A stretch of DNA of 64,000 nucleotides. Origin: Streptomyces sp. NBC_00258 (GTDB lineage Bacteria > Actinomycetota > Actinomycetes > Streptomycetales > Streptomycetaceae). Location: assembly GCF_036182465.1 (NCBI RefSeq), contig NZ_CP108081.1, forward strand, positions 62,001-126,000, written 5' to 3'. The first letter of the stretch is position 1; each line of letters starts with the position of its first letter. The notes below the pieces were generated by a model. The model was not told the DNA's origin, did not search any database, and saw only the letters and a program-made list of their open reading frames with translations. The translations under genes and the position numbers were made by a program. Positions 1 through 7,824 of this stretch are shown here, piece after piece.

Positions 1-1485
1 GGTCGGCATGACGCGCGCCCGGGCGACGGCCTGCCGCCAGCCGACCATGCGAGCCTCGCGCCAGGCCTGGCCCCGTATGGGTGCGAACCGGCGCCCGGGC
101 GGGGTGACGGCCGCCAGGTCGGACCTCCTCCAGAGGCCGAGCGCCATGCCCGCAAGCTGGGCCACGCCGAGCGCGGACAACTCCGGAACGCCCGCCCGCA
201 GCACGGGGCAGCCGGTGAGCTCGGTCTGGAAGGACATCAGCCGTTCGTTGGCGGTGGGCCCGCCGTCGGCGCAGAGTGCGGCCACGGGGCCGAGTGCGTC
301 CTCGAAGCGGGTGAGGGTGTCGGCGACCTGGTAGGCAAGCGACTCCACGGCGGCCCGGGCCAGTTCGGCGGGTCCGGTGTCCTGCTGGATGCCGGAGAGG
401 ACGGCCCGTGCGTCGCGGTCCCAGTAAGGGGCGCCGAGCCCGTCGAAGGCGGGCACCAGGTGAAGTCCGCTGTCCCGCCCGGTGGCGGCCAGTTCGGCAA
501 CCCCTGCTGTATCGGTTCCCAGCAGCCGGGCGGCCCAGCGGACGGCTGTGCCGGCGGAGGCGATGTTTGCCTCCAGCGCGCGGGCGGGTTCCTGGCCGGC
601 GAACCGCCAGGCAATGGTCCGCGCGATGCCGTGGGGCAGCTTGACGTCCTGCGGGCAGAGCATCATCAGGGAGGAGCCACTGCCGTACGTCGCCTTCACC
701 ACGTCGGCTTCGCCGTGGCTCTGGGCGAACAGCGCGGCGTGCGAGTCGCCGAGGACGGCGGCGATCGGGAGTCCGTCCGGTACGCCGGGTACTCCGCGCA
801 TGCGACCGAAGTCGCCGGTGGAAGCGGTGACCGCGGGCAGGGTTTCCAGCGGGACGCCGAAGATCTCGGCGAGCTCCGGGTCCCACTCGCCCGTGGCCAG
901 ATTCAGGAGCTGGGTGCGCGAGGCGGATCCGGTCTCCACGGCCTCGGTCGCGCCGCCGGTCAGCCGATGCAGCAGCCAGGCGTCGACCGTGCCGACCCGC
1001 AGCAGACCCGCGCGTGCCCGGCCGCGCCCCGGGTCGAGGTCGTCGAGCAGCCAGGCTGCCTTGCTGGCGGAGAACATCGGGTCGACCGGGAGTCCCGTGC
1101 GCTCGGTGATCAGTCCGGCGTGCCGGCTCTGCGCCAGCTCCGCGCACCGCTCGGCGGTACGGCGGTCCTGCCAGCTCACCAGCCGGGACAGCGGCCGTCC
1201 AGTGGCTCTCTCCCAGACGAGCACCGCCTCGCGCTGCACGCTCAACCCCAGTCCTACGGGACGTACGCCTTCGCGCATGGCCAGCTCGCGCAGGACCTCC
1301 ACCACGGTGGTCCACAGGGCTTCCGGCTCCTGCTCGACATGGCCTGGTGCCGGGTACTGCTGGCTGAGCGCTCGGTAAGCGGTCGCGAGTACGGTGCCGT
1401 CCTCGGCGACGAGCATGCCCTTGGTGCCGCTCGTGCCCTGGTCGAGGGCGAGGACGGCATCGCGTGCCGAGGCGGCCGGGCTCAC
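1..1485 (-). CDS. FGGY-family carbohydrate kinase (partial, cut by left edge)
   Basis: ATP-dependent sugar kinase of the FGGY (xylulokinase/glycerol kinase) family, expected to phosphorylate a ketose or polyol in the cytoplasm. The 495 visible codons are nearly a whole family member. The N-terminal phosphate loop reads DQGTSGTKGM (about residues 16-25), followed by the usual QEPEALW segment; a GDSHAALFAQ stretch and TYGSGSSLMM mark the middle, and LVPAFDGLGAPYWD the second lobe. The GTG start overlaps the stop of the upstream transketolase gene (GTGA), so the two are translationally coupled. Pairing with a split transketolase suggests that the phosphorylated product is a transketolase donor, such as a ketose phosphate. 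The substrate cannot be read from the sequence. Confidence 0.9.
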   Translation of the reverse strand, partial: MSPAASARDAVLALDQGTSGTKGMLVAEDGTVLATAYRALSQQYPAPGHVEQEPEALWTTVVEVLRELAMREGVRPVGLGLSVQREAVLVWERATGRPLSRLVSWQDRRTAERCAELAQSRHAGLITERTGLPVDPMFSASKAAWLLDDLDPGRGRARAGLLRVGTVDAWLLHRLTGGATEAVETGSASRTQLLNLATGEWDPELAEIFGVPLETLPAVTASTGDFGRMRGVPGVPDGLPIAAVLGDSHAALFAQSHGEADVVKATYGSGSSLMMLCPQDVKLPHGIARTIAWRFAGQEPARALEANIASAGTAVRWAARLLGTDTAGVAELAATGRDSGLHLVPAFDGLGAPYWDRDARAVLSGIQQDTGPAELARAAVESLAYQVADTLTRFEDALGPVAALCADGGPTANERLMSFQTELTGCPVLRAGVPELSALGVAQLAGMALGLWRRSDLAAVTPPGRRFAPIRGQAWREARMVGWRQAVARARVMPT

Positions 1486-2447
1486 GACGCGTCCGTCTCG
1501 GAGCCGAGCAGCTCACCCGCGGCCCGTACGACGGCGTCGGCGGTGATTCCGAAGTAGTCGGCGAGGAAGGCCGCGCTGCCGGTCGGGGTGAACTCGTCCC
1601 CGACACCCAGCAGCCGCATCGGCACAGGCGTGTGCGTGACCACGGTCTCGGCGATCGAGCTGCCGAGCCCGCCGCGCACGTTGGCCTCCTCGACGGTGAC
1701 GATCCGGCCGGTCTGGCGGGCCGCCGCGAGCACGGCCTCCTCGTCGAGCGGTTTGACGGTGGAGAAGTTCAGCACCCGGGCCCGTACCCCGTCGGCGGCG
1801 AGCCGGTCGGCGGCTTCCAGGGCGGCTGGCACGGTCGTGCCGGCGCAGATCAGCGTGATGTCGTCGCCGTCGCGCAGCCGTGCGGCCCGCCCGGCCCGGA
1901 AGGGCACGTGCGGGGTCACGTCCGGCACCTTGGTGCGCCCGATCCGCAGATAGACGGGGCCGTCGTAGGAGTGCGCCCAGCGCAGTGCCTCACGCGTCTC
2001 CTCGGGGTCGGCGGGGGTCAGGATCGTTAGTTCAGGCAGCGTGCGCAGCCAGGCGAAGTCCTCCACACCGTGGTGGGTCGGGCCGAGCTGACCGTAGGCG
2101 AACCCGGGACTCATGGCGCACAGCTTCACATTCACCCGTGAGTAAGCCACATCGGCCTTGATCTGCTCAAGTGCCCGGCCGGTGAGAAAGGGCGCGGCCG
2201 CGCACACGTAAGGAATGCGGCCCCCGCCTGCAAGCCCGGCTCCGACGCCGACCATGTTCTGCTCGGCGATGCCGACGTTGATCAGCCGGTCGGGGAAGCG
2301 CTGCTGGAAGTCCTTGAGGTTGCTGGAGCCCACGGAGTCGTTGCAGACAGCGACCGTGCGAGGGTCGGACTCGGCGAGCTCGGCGAGGGTCTCGGCGAAG
2401 GCCTGGCGGCAGTCGTGCAGTTCGGGGGCGGCGGTGGCGAGGGTCAT
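1482..2447 (-). CDS. Transketolase, C-terminal (pyrimidine-binding/C) subunit
   Basis: Second half of a split transketolase (321 aa): pyrimidine-binding domain first, then transketolase C-terminal domain. The catalytic glutamate lies in the motif NVGIAEQNMVG (about residue 62), which binds the aminopyrimidine of thiamine diphosphate in the partner's active site. LTPADPEETREAL and VEEANVRGGLGSSIAE are typical of the family. An ORF continues upstream, but ATG at 2447 is chosen because it overlaps the stop of the N-terminal subunit gene (ATGA). The two subunits should form an alpha2beta2 ketol-transferase. Split transketolases beside an FGGY kinase are typical of dedicated sugar pathways rather than the housekeeping pentose phosphate pathway. 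Confidence 0.9.
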   Translation of the reverse strand: MTLATAAPELHDCRQAFAETLAELAESDPRTVAVCNDSVGSSNLKDFQQRFPDRLINVGIAEQNMVGVGAGLAGGGRIPYVCAAAPFLTGRALEQIKADVAYSRVNVKLCAMSPGFAYGQLGPTHHGVEDFAWLRTLPELTILTPADPEETREALRWAHSYDGPVYLRIGRTKVPDVTPHVPFRAGRAARLRDGDDITLICAGTTVPAALEAADRLAADGVRARVLNFSTVKPLDEEAVLAAARQTGRIVTVEEANVRGGLGSSIAETVVTHTPVPMRLLGVGDEFTPTGSAAFLADYFGITADAVVRAAGELLGSETDAS

Positions 2448-3340
2448 CGGGAGAGTTCCTCCAGGGCGGCGGCGGTCTGGTCGGCGGAGGGAACCTTGTG
2501 GTGCCACTCGACCCGGTCCTCCATGAAGGACACGCCCTTGCCCTTGACCGTGTCCGCGATCAGGCACAGGGGGCGGTTGTCGGCCGGCTCGGCGCTCAGC
2601 GCCTGGAACAGGGCCTCGTGGTCGTGGCCGTCGATGTGCCGGGTGCGGAAGCCGAACGCGGTCCACTTGTCGGCGAGGGGCTCCAGCGAGTTGGTGCCCT
2701 CGGTGGGGGCGCCCTGCTGGAAACGGTTGCGGTCGACGACCACGGTGAGCCGGTTCAGCTTGTAGTGGGCGGCGGACATGGCGGCCTCCCAGTTGCTGCC
2801 CTCCTGGAGCTCACCGTCGCCGGTCAGGACATAGGTGTGGCGGGTGGAGCCGTCGAGGCGGGCGGCGAGCGCGGCGCCGACGGCGACCGGCAGGCCGTGG
2901 CCAAGCGGACCGGTGTTGGTCTCGACGCCTGGAATCTTGCGCCGGTTGGGGTGACCGTTGAGGGCGGACAGCGGCTCCATGTACGTGTCCAGATCGGCGT
3001 CCGCGAAGAAGCCGGCGTACGCGAGGGTCGCGTAGAGCGCGCCGGACGCGTGCCCCTTGCTCTGGATGTAGCGGTCGCGCTCGGGCCAGTCGGGGTGCTC
3101 CGGGTCGAGGTCGAGGACGGCCAGGTAGAGCACCGCCAGGATGTCGGCCGCCGAGAAGTCGCCGCCGATGTGTCCCTGGCCCGCGCGCGCGATCATCCGC
3201 AGGTCGCGGCGGCGGATCTCGCGTGCGGCATCGCACAGCCGGGTGGCCCGATCGGCGGGGGCGGCCGCGCGCAGCTCACTGCGGAGGTCGCGGAGCCGAG
3301 AGGTGGCTCCTGGTACGGCTGAAAGCATCTGAATATCCAT
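2444..3340 (-). CDS. Transketolase, N-terminal (ThDP-binding) subunit
   Basis: First half of the split transketolase (298 aa), carrying the thiamine-diphosphate/Mg binding domain. Visible motifs are GQGHIGGDFSAADIL near residue 54, GPLGHGLPVAVG, and the metal-binding GDGELQEG...VVDRNRFQQG pair (GDG-x(n)-N). It is the first gene of the leftward unit TktN-TktC-kinase, joined to the next gene by an ATGA overlap. Its ATG at 3340 lies inside the palindrome TGAATATCCATTCA, which is likely an operator for the SorC regulator transcribed divergently. Housekeeping transketolase is a single ~690-residue chain, so this split form is probably a pathway-specific paralogue. Confidence 0.92.
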   Translation of the reverse strand: MDIQMLSAVPGATSRLRDLRSELRAAAPADRATRLCDAAREIRRRDLRMIARAGQGHIGGDFSAADILAVLYLAVLDLDPEHPDWPERDRYIQSKGHASGALYATLAYAGFFADADLDTYMEPLSALNGHPNRRKIPGVETNTGPLGHGLPVAVGAALAARLDGSTRHTYVLTGDGELQEGSNWEAAMSAAHYKLNRLTVVVDRNRFQQGAPTEGTNSLEPLADKWTAFGFRTRHIDGHDHEALFQALSAEPADNRPLCLIADTVKGKGVSFMEDRVEWHHKVPSADQTAAALEELSR

Positions 3341-3343
3341 TCA
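3330..3343. promoter_or_regulatory. Candidate SorC-family operator (TGAATATCCATTCA)
   Basis: An interrupted inverted repeat, TGAAT-ATCC-ATTCA, overlaps the ATG of the transketolase N subunit and lies in the divergent gap before the SorC-type regulator. The same TGAAT/ATTCA half-sites recur at 7585-7594 and 7759-7769, in the other divergent gap of this cluster. The recurrence is seen directly; regulator binding is inferred. Confidence 0.45.
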
Positions 3344-3488
3344 GCATCGAATTGCTATGCGTCGATAGTTAAGGCCGGACTCCCGACCGCCGTCAAGGGT
3401 CGGGAGGCCGGGGCCGTCCCGTACGGTGACGGAAACGACGGGGAACGATGTGCGTCCACATCGGTGGGCGGAGGGGAAAGGAAGGCCG

Positions 3489-4439
3489 ATGTCGGCGCGC
3501 GAAGAGCTGCGGATCATGACGCACGTGGCCCGGATGTACTACTCCGAGGGCGTCCGGCAGCCCGAGATCGCGGCACTGCTCGACCTCTCACAGGCCAAGG
3601 TCTCGCGCCTGCTGAAGAAGGCCCAGCAGCAGGGCATCGTGCGCATCACCGTGCACGCCGCCCCCGGCACCTACCCCGCACTCGAACAGCGCTTGCAGGA
3701 GACGTACGGCTTCAAGCTCGCCCTGGTCGTGGACACGGACCCCGACGACGAGAAGAGCCTGATGGCCGATCTCGGTGCGGCGGCCGCGTACTACCTGCAG
3801 ACCACGCTGCGCTCCGGCGACGTCATCGGGATCTCTCCATGGAGCGCCTCCCTTCTGGCCACGGTCGAGGCCATGGAACCGGTCGCGGGCCTGAAGGACG
3901 TGACGATCGTGCAGGCCGTCGGCGGGGTCGGTGACCCGGCCGCCGCCGCTCACGCCTCGCGGCTCGCCGGGCAACTCGCCCAGCTCGTGGGCGGGCAGGC
4001 CGTCTATCTCCCCGCTCCCGGGCTGGCCGGCTCTGCTGAGAGCGCCCGTGTGCTGCGCGAAGACCCCTTCGTGGCGGCCGCGTTGACCCATCTGGACCGG
4101 ATCACCGTCGGTCTCGTCGGCATCGGCGAGGTCACCCCGTCCAGCACCCTCGCGCGCAGCGGAAACGCTTACCCTGCCGAAGAGTTGGCCTCGCTGGAGA
4201 AGCTCGGCGCGGTCGGCGACGTGTGCCTGCACTTCTTCGACGCCGAGGGCCGGGCCGTGCCGTCCGAGCTGGACGAGCGGGTGGTCGGTATCAGCGCGCA
4301 GCAACTGCGGGCGGTGCGCCGGACCGTGGCCGTGGCCGGGGGGCAGCGCAAGCACGAGGCGATCCGCGGGGCCGTACGCGGAGGGCTGGTGCACACGCTG
4401 GTGACCGACCGGGCGACGGCGGAGGCGCTGCTCGGTTAG
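3489..4439 (+). CDS. SorC/DeoR-family sugar-responsive transcriptional regulator
   Basis: Cytoplasmic transcription factor (316 aa from the chosen start). A winged-HTH lies near residues 8-50 (MYYSEGVRQPEIAALLDLS then QAKVSRLLKKA). It is followed by a SorC-type sugar-phosphate binding domain with AVGGVGDP, LVGIGEV, AVGDVCLHFFD and AVAGGQRKHEAIRGA. The frame is open back to GTG 3426, but ATG 3489 has a strong purine-rich ribosome site (GGGGAAAGGAAGG) just upstream and begins where homology begins. It is divergent from the transketolase-kinase genes and convergent with the ABC permease. It likely senses a phosphorylated intermediate of this cluster. A paralogue lies at 7825-8814. Confidence 0.88.
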   Translation: MSAREELRIMTHVARMYYSEGVRQPEIAALLDLSQAKVSRLLKKAQQQGIVRITVHAAPGTYPALEQRLQETYGFKLALVVDTDPDDEKSLMADLGAAAAYYLQTTLRSGDVIGISPWSASLLATVEAMEPVAGLKDVTIVQAVGGVGDPAAAAHASRLAGQLAQLVGGQAVYLPAPGLAGSAESARVLREDPFVAAALTHLDRITVGLVGIGEVTPSSTLARSGNAYPAEELASLEKLGAVGDVCLHFFDAEGRAVPSELDERVVGISAQQLRAVRRTVAVAGGQRKHEAIRGAVRGGLVHTLVTDRATAEALLG

Positions 4440-4450
4440 CGCCTGCGGGC

Positions 4451-5314
4451 CTACTCCTTGATCGCACCGGCCGTCAGTCCGCCCACGATCCAGCGTTGCA
4501 GGCAGGCGTAGATCAGCAGGATCGGCGCGATCGTGATGAGCACTCCCGCCGACAGTCCGGTGAGGTTGCTGCTGAACTGCCCCTGGAAGTTGAGAAGTCC
4601 GAGCGGCACGGTCCGGTGTTCGGGAGAGCTGAGCAGCACCAGGGCCATGAGGAGCTCGTTCCAGGTCGCGGCGACATCAAGGATCGCCACGGTGACCAGG
4701 GCGGGGAGCGACATGGGCAGCACGATCCGCAGGAAGATCCGCAGACTGCCCGCGCCGTCGATGCGGGCCGCGTTGAGGAGGTCCTCGGGCACCTTGCGGA
4801 AGAAGGACTCCAGGATGAGGACCTGGAAGGGCAGCCCGAAGGCCAGGTACGGGGCGAGCAGACCCCACAGGTTGTCCGTGAGGTGCACCGACCGCAGCAT
4901 CGTGAACAGCGGTACGACGGCGATGAAGATCGGCATCGTGAGGCCGAGCAGCACCAGGAACATGATGCCGCGACGGAACGGCAGCCTCAGCTTGGCCAGC
5001 GCGTACGCCAGCAGCGAGGACAGCACGACACCGAGCGGCACCTTCACCAGGGTCAGGAGGGCGCTGTTGGTGAAGGCCGTGCCGAAGTCTCCGGTGCTCC
5101 AGGCGTCCCTGAAGTTGGCCCAGGTCAGCGATCGGGGCCAACTGAGCGGACCGTGCGCGAGGAAGTCGGCCCCGGAGCGAAGTGCGGTGCCGATCAGCAG
5201 CAGGATCGGGGACGCCCACAGGAGGGCGACAAGGATCATCAACGCGGTGGTGCCGACCGTCCTGAACCGGCGCCGCCGCGCCGCGCCGACCAGGGGGGAT
5301 ACGGCGGTTGTCAC
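4451..5314 (-). CDS. Carbohydrate ABC transporter permease (MalG-type)
   Basis: Inner-membrane permease subunit (287 aa) with about six hydrophobic segments. The first is near residues 18-38 and the last (ITIAPILLIYACLQ) is close to the C-terminus. The cytoplasmic EAA-type loop that docks the ATPase reads LLNAARIDGAGS...RIVLP, and the protein ends with the family's typical GLTAGAIKE tail. GTG 5314 overlaps the upstream permease stop (GTGA) and is preceded by AAGGAG, which decides the start over a much longer open frame. No ATPase gene is present, so a shared MsiK-like ATPase encoded elsewhere is probably used, as is usual in Streptomyces. Confidence 0.92.
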   Translation of the reverse strand: MTTAVSPLVGAARRRRFRTVGTTALMILVALLWASPILLLIGTALRSGADFLAHGPLSWPRSLTWANFRDAWSTGDFGTAFTNSALLTLVKVPLGVVLSSLLAYALAKLRLPFRRGIMFLVLLGLTMPIFIAVVPLFTMLRSVHLTDNLWGLLAPYLAFGLPFQVLILESFFRKVPEDLLNAARIDGAGSLRIFLRIVLPMSLPALVTVAILDVAATWNELLMALVLLSSPEHRTVPLGLLNFQGQFSSNLTGLSAGVLITIAPILLIYACLQRWIVGGLTAGAIKE

Positions 5315-6246
5315 GATGACTCCTTGGTCTGGCGCCAGACGTACGGGATGCCCACGGCGAGCGCGGCCACGGTCACCACGACCGCCATCGCGGTGCCATA
5401 GCCGAACTTGTAGGACTGGAAGACGTTGAAGAACATCCAGGTGCCCAGGACCTGGGTGCTGTTGCCCGGGCCGCCGTTCGTCGTCGCGAAGATGATGTCG
5501 AAGACCTTCAGGCCCTCGATGAACGACAGTGCCAGGACGACGTAGTGGGTGCCCCGCAGGCTCGGGAAGGTGATGTACCGGAACTGCTGCCAGCCGCTTG
5601 CGCCTTCGGTGCGGGCGGACTCGTACAGCTCCCCCGGGATGTGCTGGAGCGCGGCCAGATAGAGGACGAGCGGGAAGCCGACGCGTACCCAGCACGCGGG
5701 GACCATGGTCGCCCAGATGGCGAGACTGCTGTCACCCAGCCAGGGGTGGGCGAGCGACCCGAGGCCGATGTCGCGCAGAAGCGTGTTCACCGCGCCGCTC
5801 GACGGGTCGTACAGCCAGCCCCAGATGGTGCCGACGGACACCAGTGGCAGCACGGCCGGCAGGTAGAACACCATGCGCAGGGCGGACTTGAAGCGCACCG
5901 AGCCGTTGAGGGCGACGGCGAGGGCCAGACCGGCCGCGAGCGGGACAACGGTGGTGACCAGCAGCCACAGCGCGTTGTTGCGCAGCGCCGTGTGGACCAC
6001 CGGATCGTCCAGCATCGCACGGTAGTTGGCCAGGCCGGTCCACTTGATGTCCGGCGAGATCCCGTCCCAGGAGGTGAAGCTCAACCAGACCGAGCGCAGC
6101 GCCGGGTAGATCAGGAAGGCCGCGTAGACGATCAGGCCGGGGGCGGCGAAGAGCCAGGCGGTGCCTGCGAACCGGCGCCGCGGGCGTGATCTCGCCACAC
6201 TCGCAGGCGCCTTGGCGACGTGTGGGCGGTGGGTCGTAGCGGCCAC
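5311..6246 (-). CDS. Carbohydrate ABC transporter permease (MalF/UgpA-type)
   Basis: Partner permease (311 aa) with six predicted membrane segments, the first at about residues 29-50 (WLFAAPGLIVYAAFLIYPAL). Its EAA loop reads ELYESARTEGASGWQQF. It starts at GTG four bases after the binding-protein stop codon and ends inside the next permease gene through a GTGA overlap. Order and spacing therefore fit a binding protein-permease-permease operon. The imported sugar is presumably the substrate of the kinase/transketolase unit next door, which is an inference from proximity. Confidence 0.92.
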   Translation of the reverse strand: MAATTHRPHVAKAPASVARSRPRRRFAGTAWLFAAPGLIVYAAFLIYPALRSVWLSFTSWDGISPDIKWTGLANYRAMLDDPVVHTALRNNALWLLVTTVVPLAAGLALAVALNGSVRFKSALRMVFYLPAVLPLVSVGTIWGWLYDPSSGAVNTLLRDIGLGSLAHPWLGDSSLAIWATMVPACWVRVGFPLVLYLAALQHIPGELYESARTEGASGWQQFRYITFPSLRGTHYVVLALSFIEGLKVFDIIFATTNGGPGNSTQVLGTWMFFNVFQSYKFGYGTAMAVVVTVAALAVGIPYVWRQTKESS

Positions 6247-6250
6247 AGGC

Positions 6251-7513
6251 TCAGCCCTTCTTGCTCACAGCGGTGGCCACGGCCTTGGCGGCGTCCTTCG
6301 GGGACTGCTTGCCCTGCATCACGTCGCTCTGGACGCTGAAGTAGGTGTTGGCGGCCTCGGCGCTCAGCGCCTGGTCCTGGATCATGTAGTGGGCGTGCTC
6401 GTTCTGCCACTTCTGCCACTGGAGGCTGAGCGGGCTGGTCTTCGCATCCGGCTCGTACGCCTTCACAGTGCTGTAGCTGTTGCCGAGCTGTGCCTGCGAC
6501 GTGGCGCGCAGGAAGAAGTCGACGAACTTCGCGGACTGGTCCTTGTTCGGGGCGCCGCGCGGAATCATCAGGCCTTCGCTGAAGCCGGAGAACCGGAGCG
6601 TGGACTGGCCGGTCGGCGGAATGAACGTGCCGATTTCCGCCTGGGTCGCGGCGTCGGCGGTGGCCACGACGCCCTCGACCCATTGGCCGTCCAGGACCAT
6701 CGCACCCTTGCCCGCCACCAGGTTCGACTCGACCTGCGAGGGGTCGAGCCCGAGGACGCCGTCCGCGAACCACTTCTTGTCGGTCCACTTCTTGAGCATC
6801 GCGAAGGCGTCCACCACCTCGGTCCGGTCCCAGGAGGTCTTGCCCTGGAGCAGCTGGTCGTGCAGTTCGGGCCCGGCGACGGTCTCCAGGAAGTACTCGA
6901 AGAACCGCATCAGGTACCAGCCGTACTTGCCGCCCGCGAGAAAGGGCGTGACACCGGCCTTGACCAGTGCCGCGTTCGTGGCTTCGAGTTCGTCGTAGCT
7001 GGTGGGCACGGTCGTGCCTGCCTTCGCCAGCATGTCCTTGCGGTAGTAGACGCCGATCGCGGAGGCGTAGACGGGAACGCCGTACTTGACGCCGTCGTAG
7101 GTGAAGTCGCCGATGCTGCCCTTGAGGAGCTTGGCGTCCCACCCGTACCGCTCGTAGTAAGGCGCGAGGTCGATGACCTGGTGGGCGGTCGCGAAGGGGG
7201 CGCCGATGGACCCGCCCCAGATGCGGAAGACGTCCGGCGGGCTGCCGCCGAGCAGCGCCGTGCGCACCTTGCCCGGGTAGATGGCCGCGCCCGAGCCGGA
7301 GAGGTTGTCGAGGGCGACCTTGACGCCGGAGTCCTTGCGGAAGGCGGCCAGGACCTTCTTGACGTTGGCGATCTGTTCGGCGTTGTCGTAGTCCATGTAC
7401 GTCAGCGACGAGCCGCCGCTGCCCGTACCGCTGCCACCGCAGGCGGCGAGCGCTGCGCCCAGGGCGGTGACGCCCACTCCGCCGAGAAAGCGTCGTCGAT
7501 TCAACTCGGTCAT
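6251..7513 (-). CDS. Sugar ABC transporter substrate-binding lipoprotein
   Basis: Extracytoplasmic solute-binding protein, family 1 (420 aa). The N-terminus carries twin arginines (LNRRRFLGGVG), a hydrophobic stretch and a lipobox LAACGG near residue 25. It is therefore probably exported, perhaps by Tat, lipid-anchored and displayed outside the membrane. The mature part contains DVFRIWGGS and AFRKDSGVKV features common to sugar binders. ATG 7513 is preceded by GGAGAT at proper spacing; the longer upstream open frame lacks a signal peptide and is rejected. It is first in the leftward ABC operon, and 7514-7824 separates it from the second SorC regulator. Confidence 0.92.
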   Translation of the reverse strand: MTELNRRRFLGGVGVTALGAALAACGGSGTGSGGSSLTYMDYDNAEQIANVKKVLAAFRKDSGVKVALDNLSGSGAAIYPGKVRTALLGGSPPDVFRIWGGSIGAPFATAHQVIDLAPYYERYGWDAKLLKGSIGDFTYDGVKYGVPVYASAIGVYYRKDMLAKAGTTVPTSYDELEATNAALVKAGVTPFLAGGKYGWYLMRFFEYFLETVAGPELHDQLLQGKTSWDRTEVVDAFAMLKKWTDKKWFADGVLGLDPSQVESNLVAGKGAMVLDGQWVEGVVATADAATQAEIGTFIPPTGQSTLRFSGFSEGLMIPRGAPNKDQSAKFVDFFLRATSQAQLGNSYSTVKAYEPDAKTSPLSLQWQKWQNEHAHYMIQDQALSAEAANTYFSVQSDVMQGKQSPKDAAKAVATAVSKKG

Positions 7514-7584
7514 GGGGATCTCCAGTCGAGGAGTGGACAAAGGGGAAGATGGAGGCCCGGCAGTGGGGGTGCACGATGTGTGCA

Positions 7585-7594
7585 TGAATATTCA
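7585..7594. promoter_or_regulatory. Candidate SorC operator, perfect palindrome TGAATATTCA
   Basis: Perfect 10-bp palindrome about 70 bp upstream of the binding-protein start, in the 310-bp gap between the ABC operon and the second SorC gene. It shares TGAAT/ATTCA half-sites with the site at 3330-3343. The rest of the gap holds one more such site (7759-7769) and no gene that I can support. Confidence 0.45.
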
Positions 7595-7758
7595 GGTACC
7601 GTTGTCTAAGCTGCCGGGAACGTAGGCCCGACAGCTTCTGTGTGTCAAGGATGTTGCCGCACGTTTTCTACTGCAGCGAAAGACACGCAAAAGGTCACTC
7701 ACGCCAAACCCTTGACGGCACACGGCCCACTGCCCCACTCTCGGCCGAGAGTCGATGC

Positions 7759-7783
7759 ATTCAGTGAATTGTTATTCAGTCAT
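7759..7783. promoter_or_regulatory. Candidate SorC operator cluster (ATTCAGTGAAT plus TTATTCAGTCAT)
   Basis: ATTCA-G-TGAAT is a perfect inverted repeat at 7759-7769, followed one turn later by another ATTCA half-site (TTATTCAGTCAT, 7772-7783). The pair lies 40-65 bp upstream of the second SorC-type regulator start, where autoregulation would be expected. The motif match to the other two sites is direct; function is inferred. Confidence 0.4.
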
Positions 7784-7824
7784 GCGCCGAGCGCCCTTCC
7801 GGCGGAGCTCAGTGAGGTGTAGGC

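Noticed and set aside
460..1557. Long open frame on the plus strand opposite the FGGY kinase
   Set aside because: It mirrors the real gene on the minus strand; its amino-acid composition is the usual GC-rich antisense type and no family motifs are seen.
6161..7609. 482-codon plus-strand open frame opposite the sugar-binding lipoprotein
   Set aside because: Pure antisense shadow of a clear lipoprotein gene, no recognisable domain.
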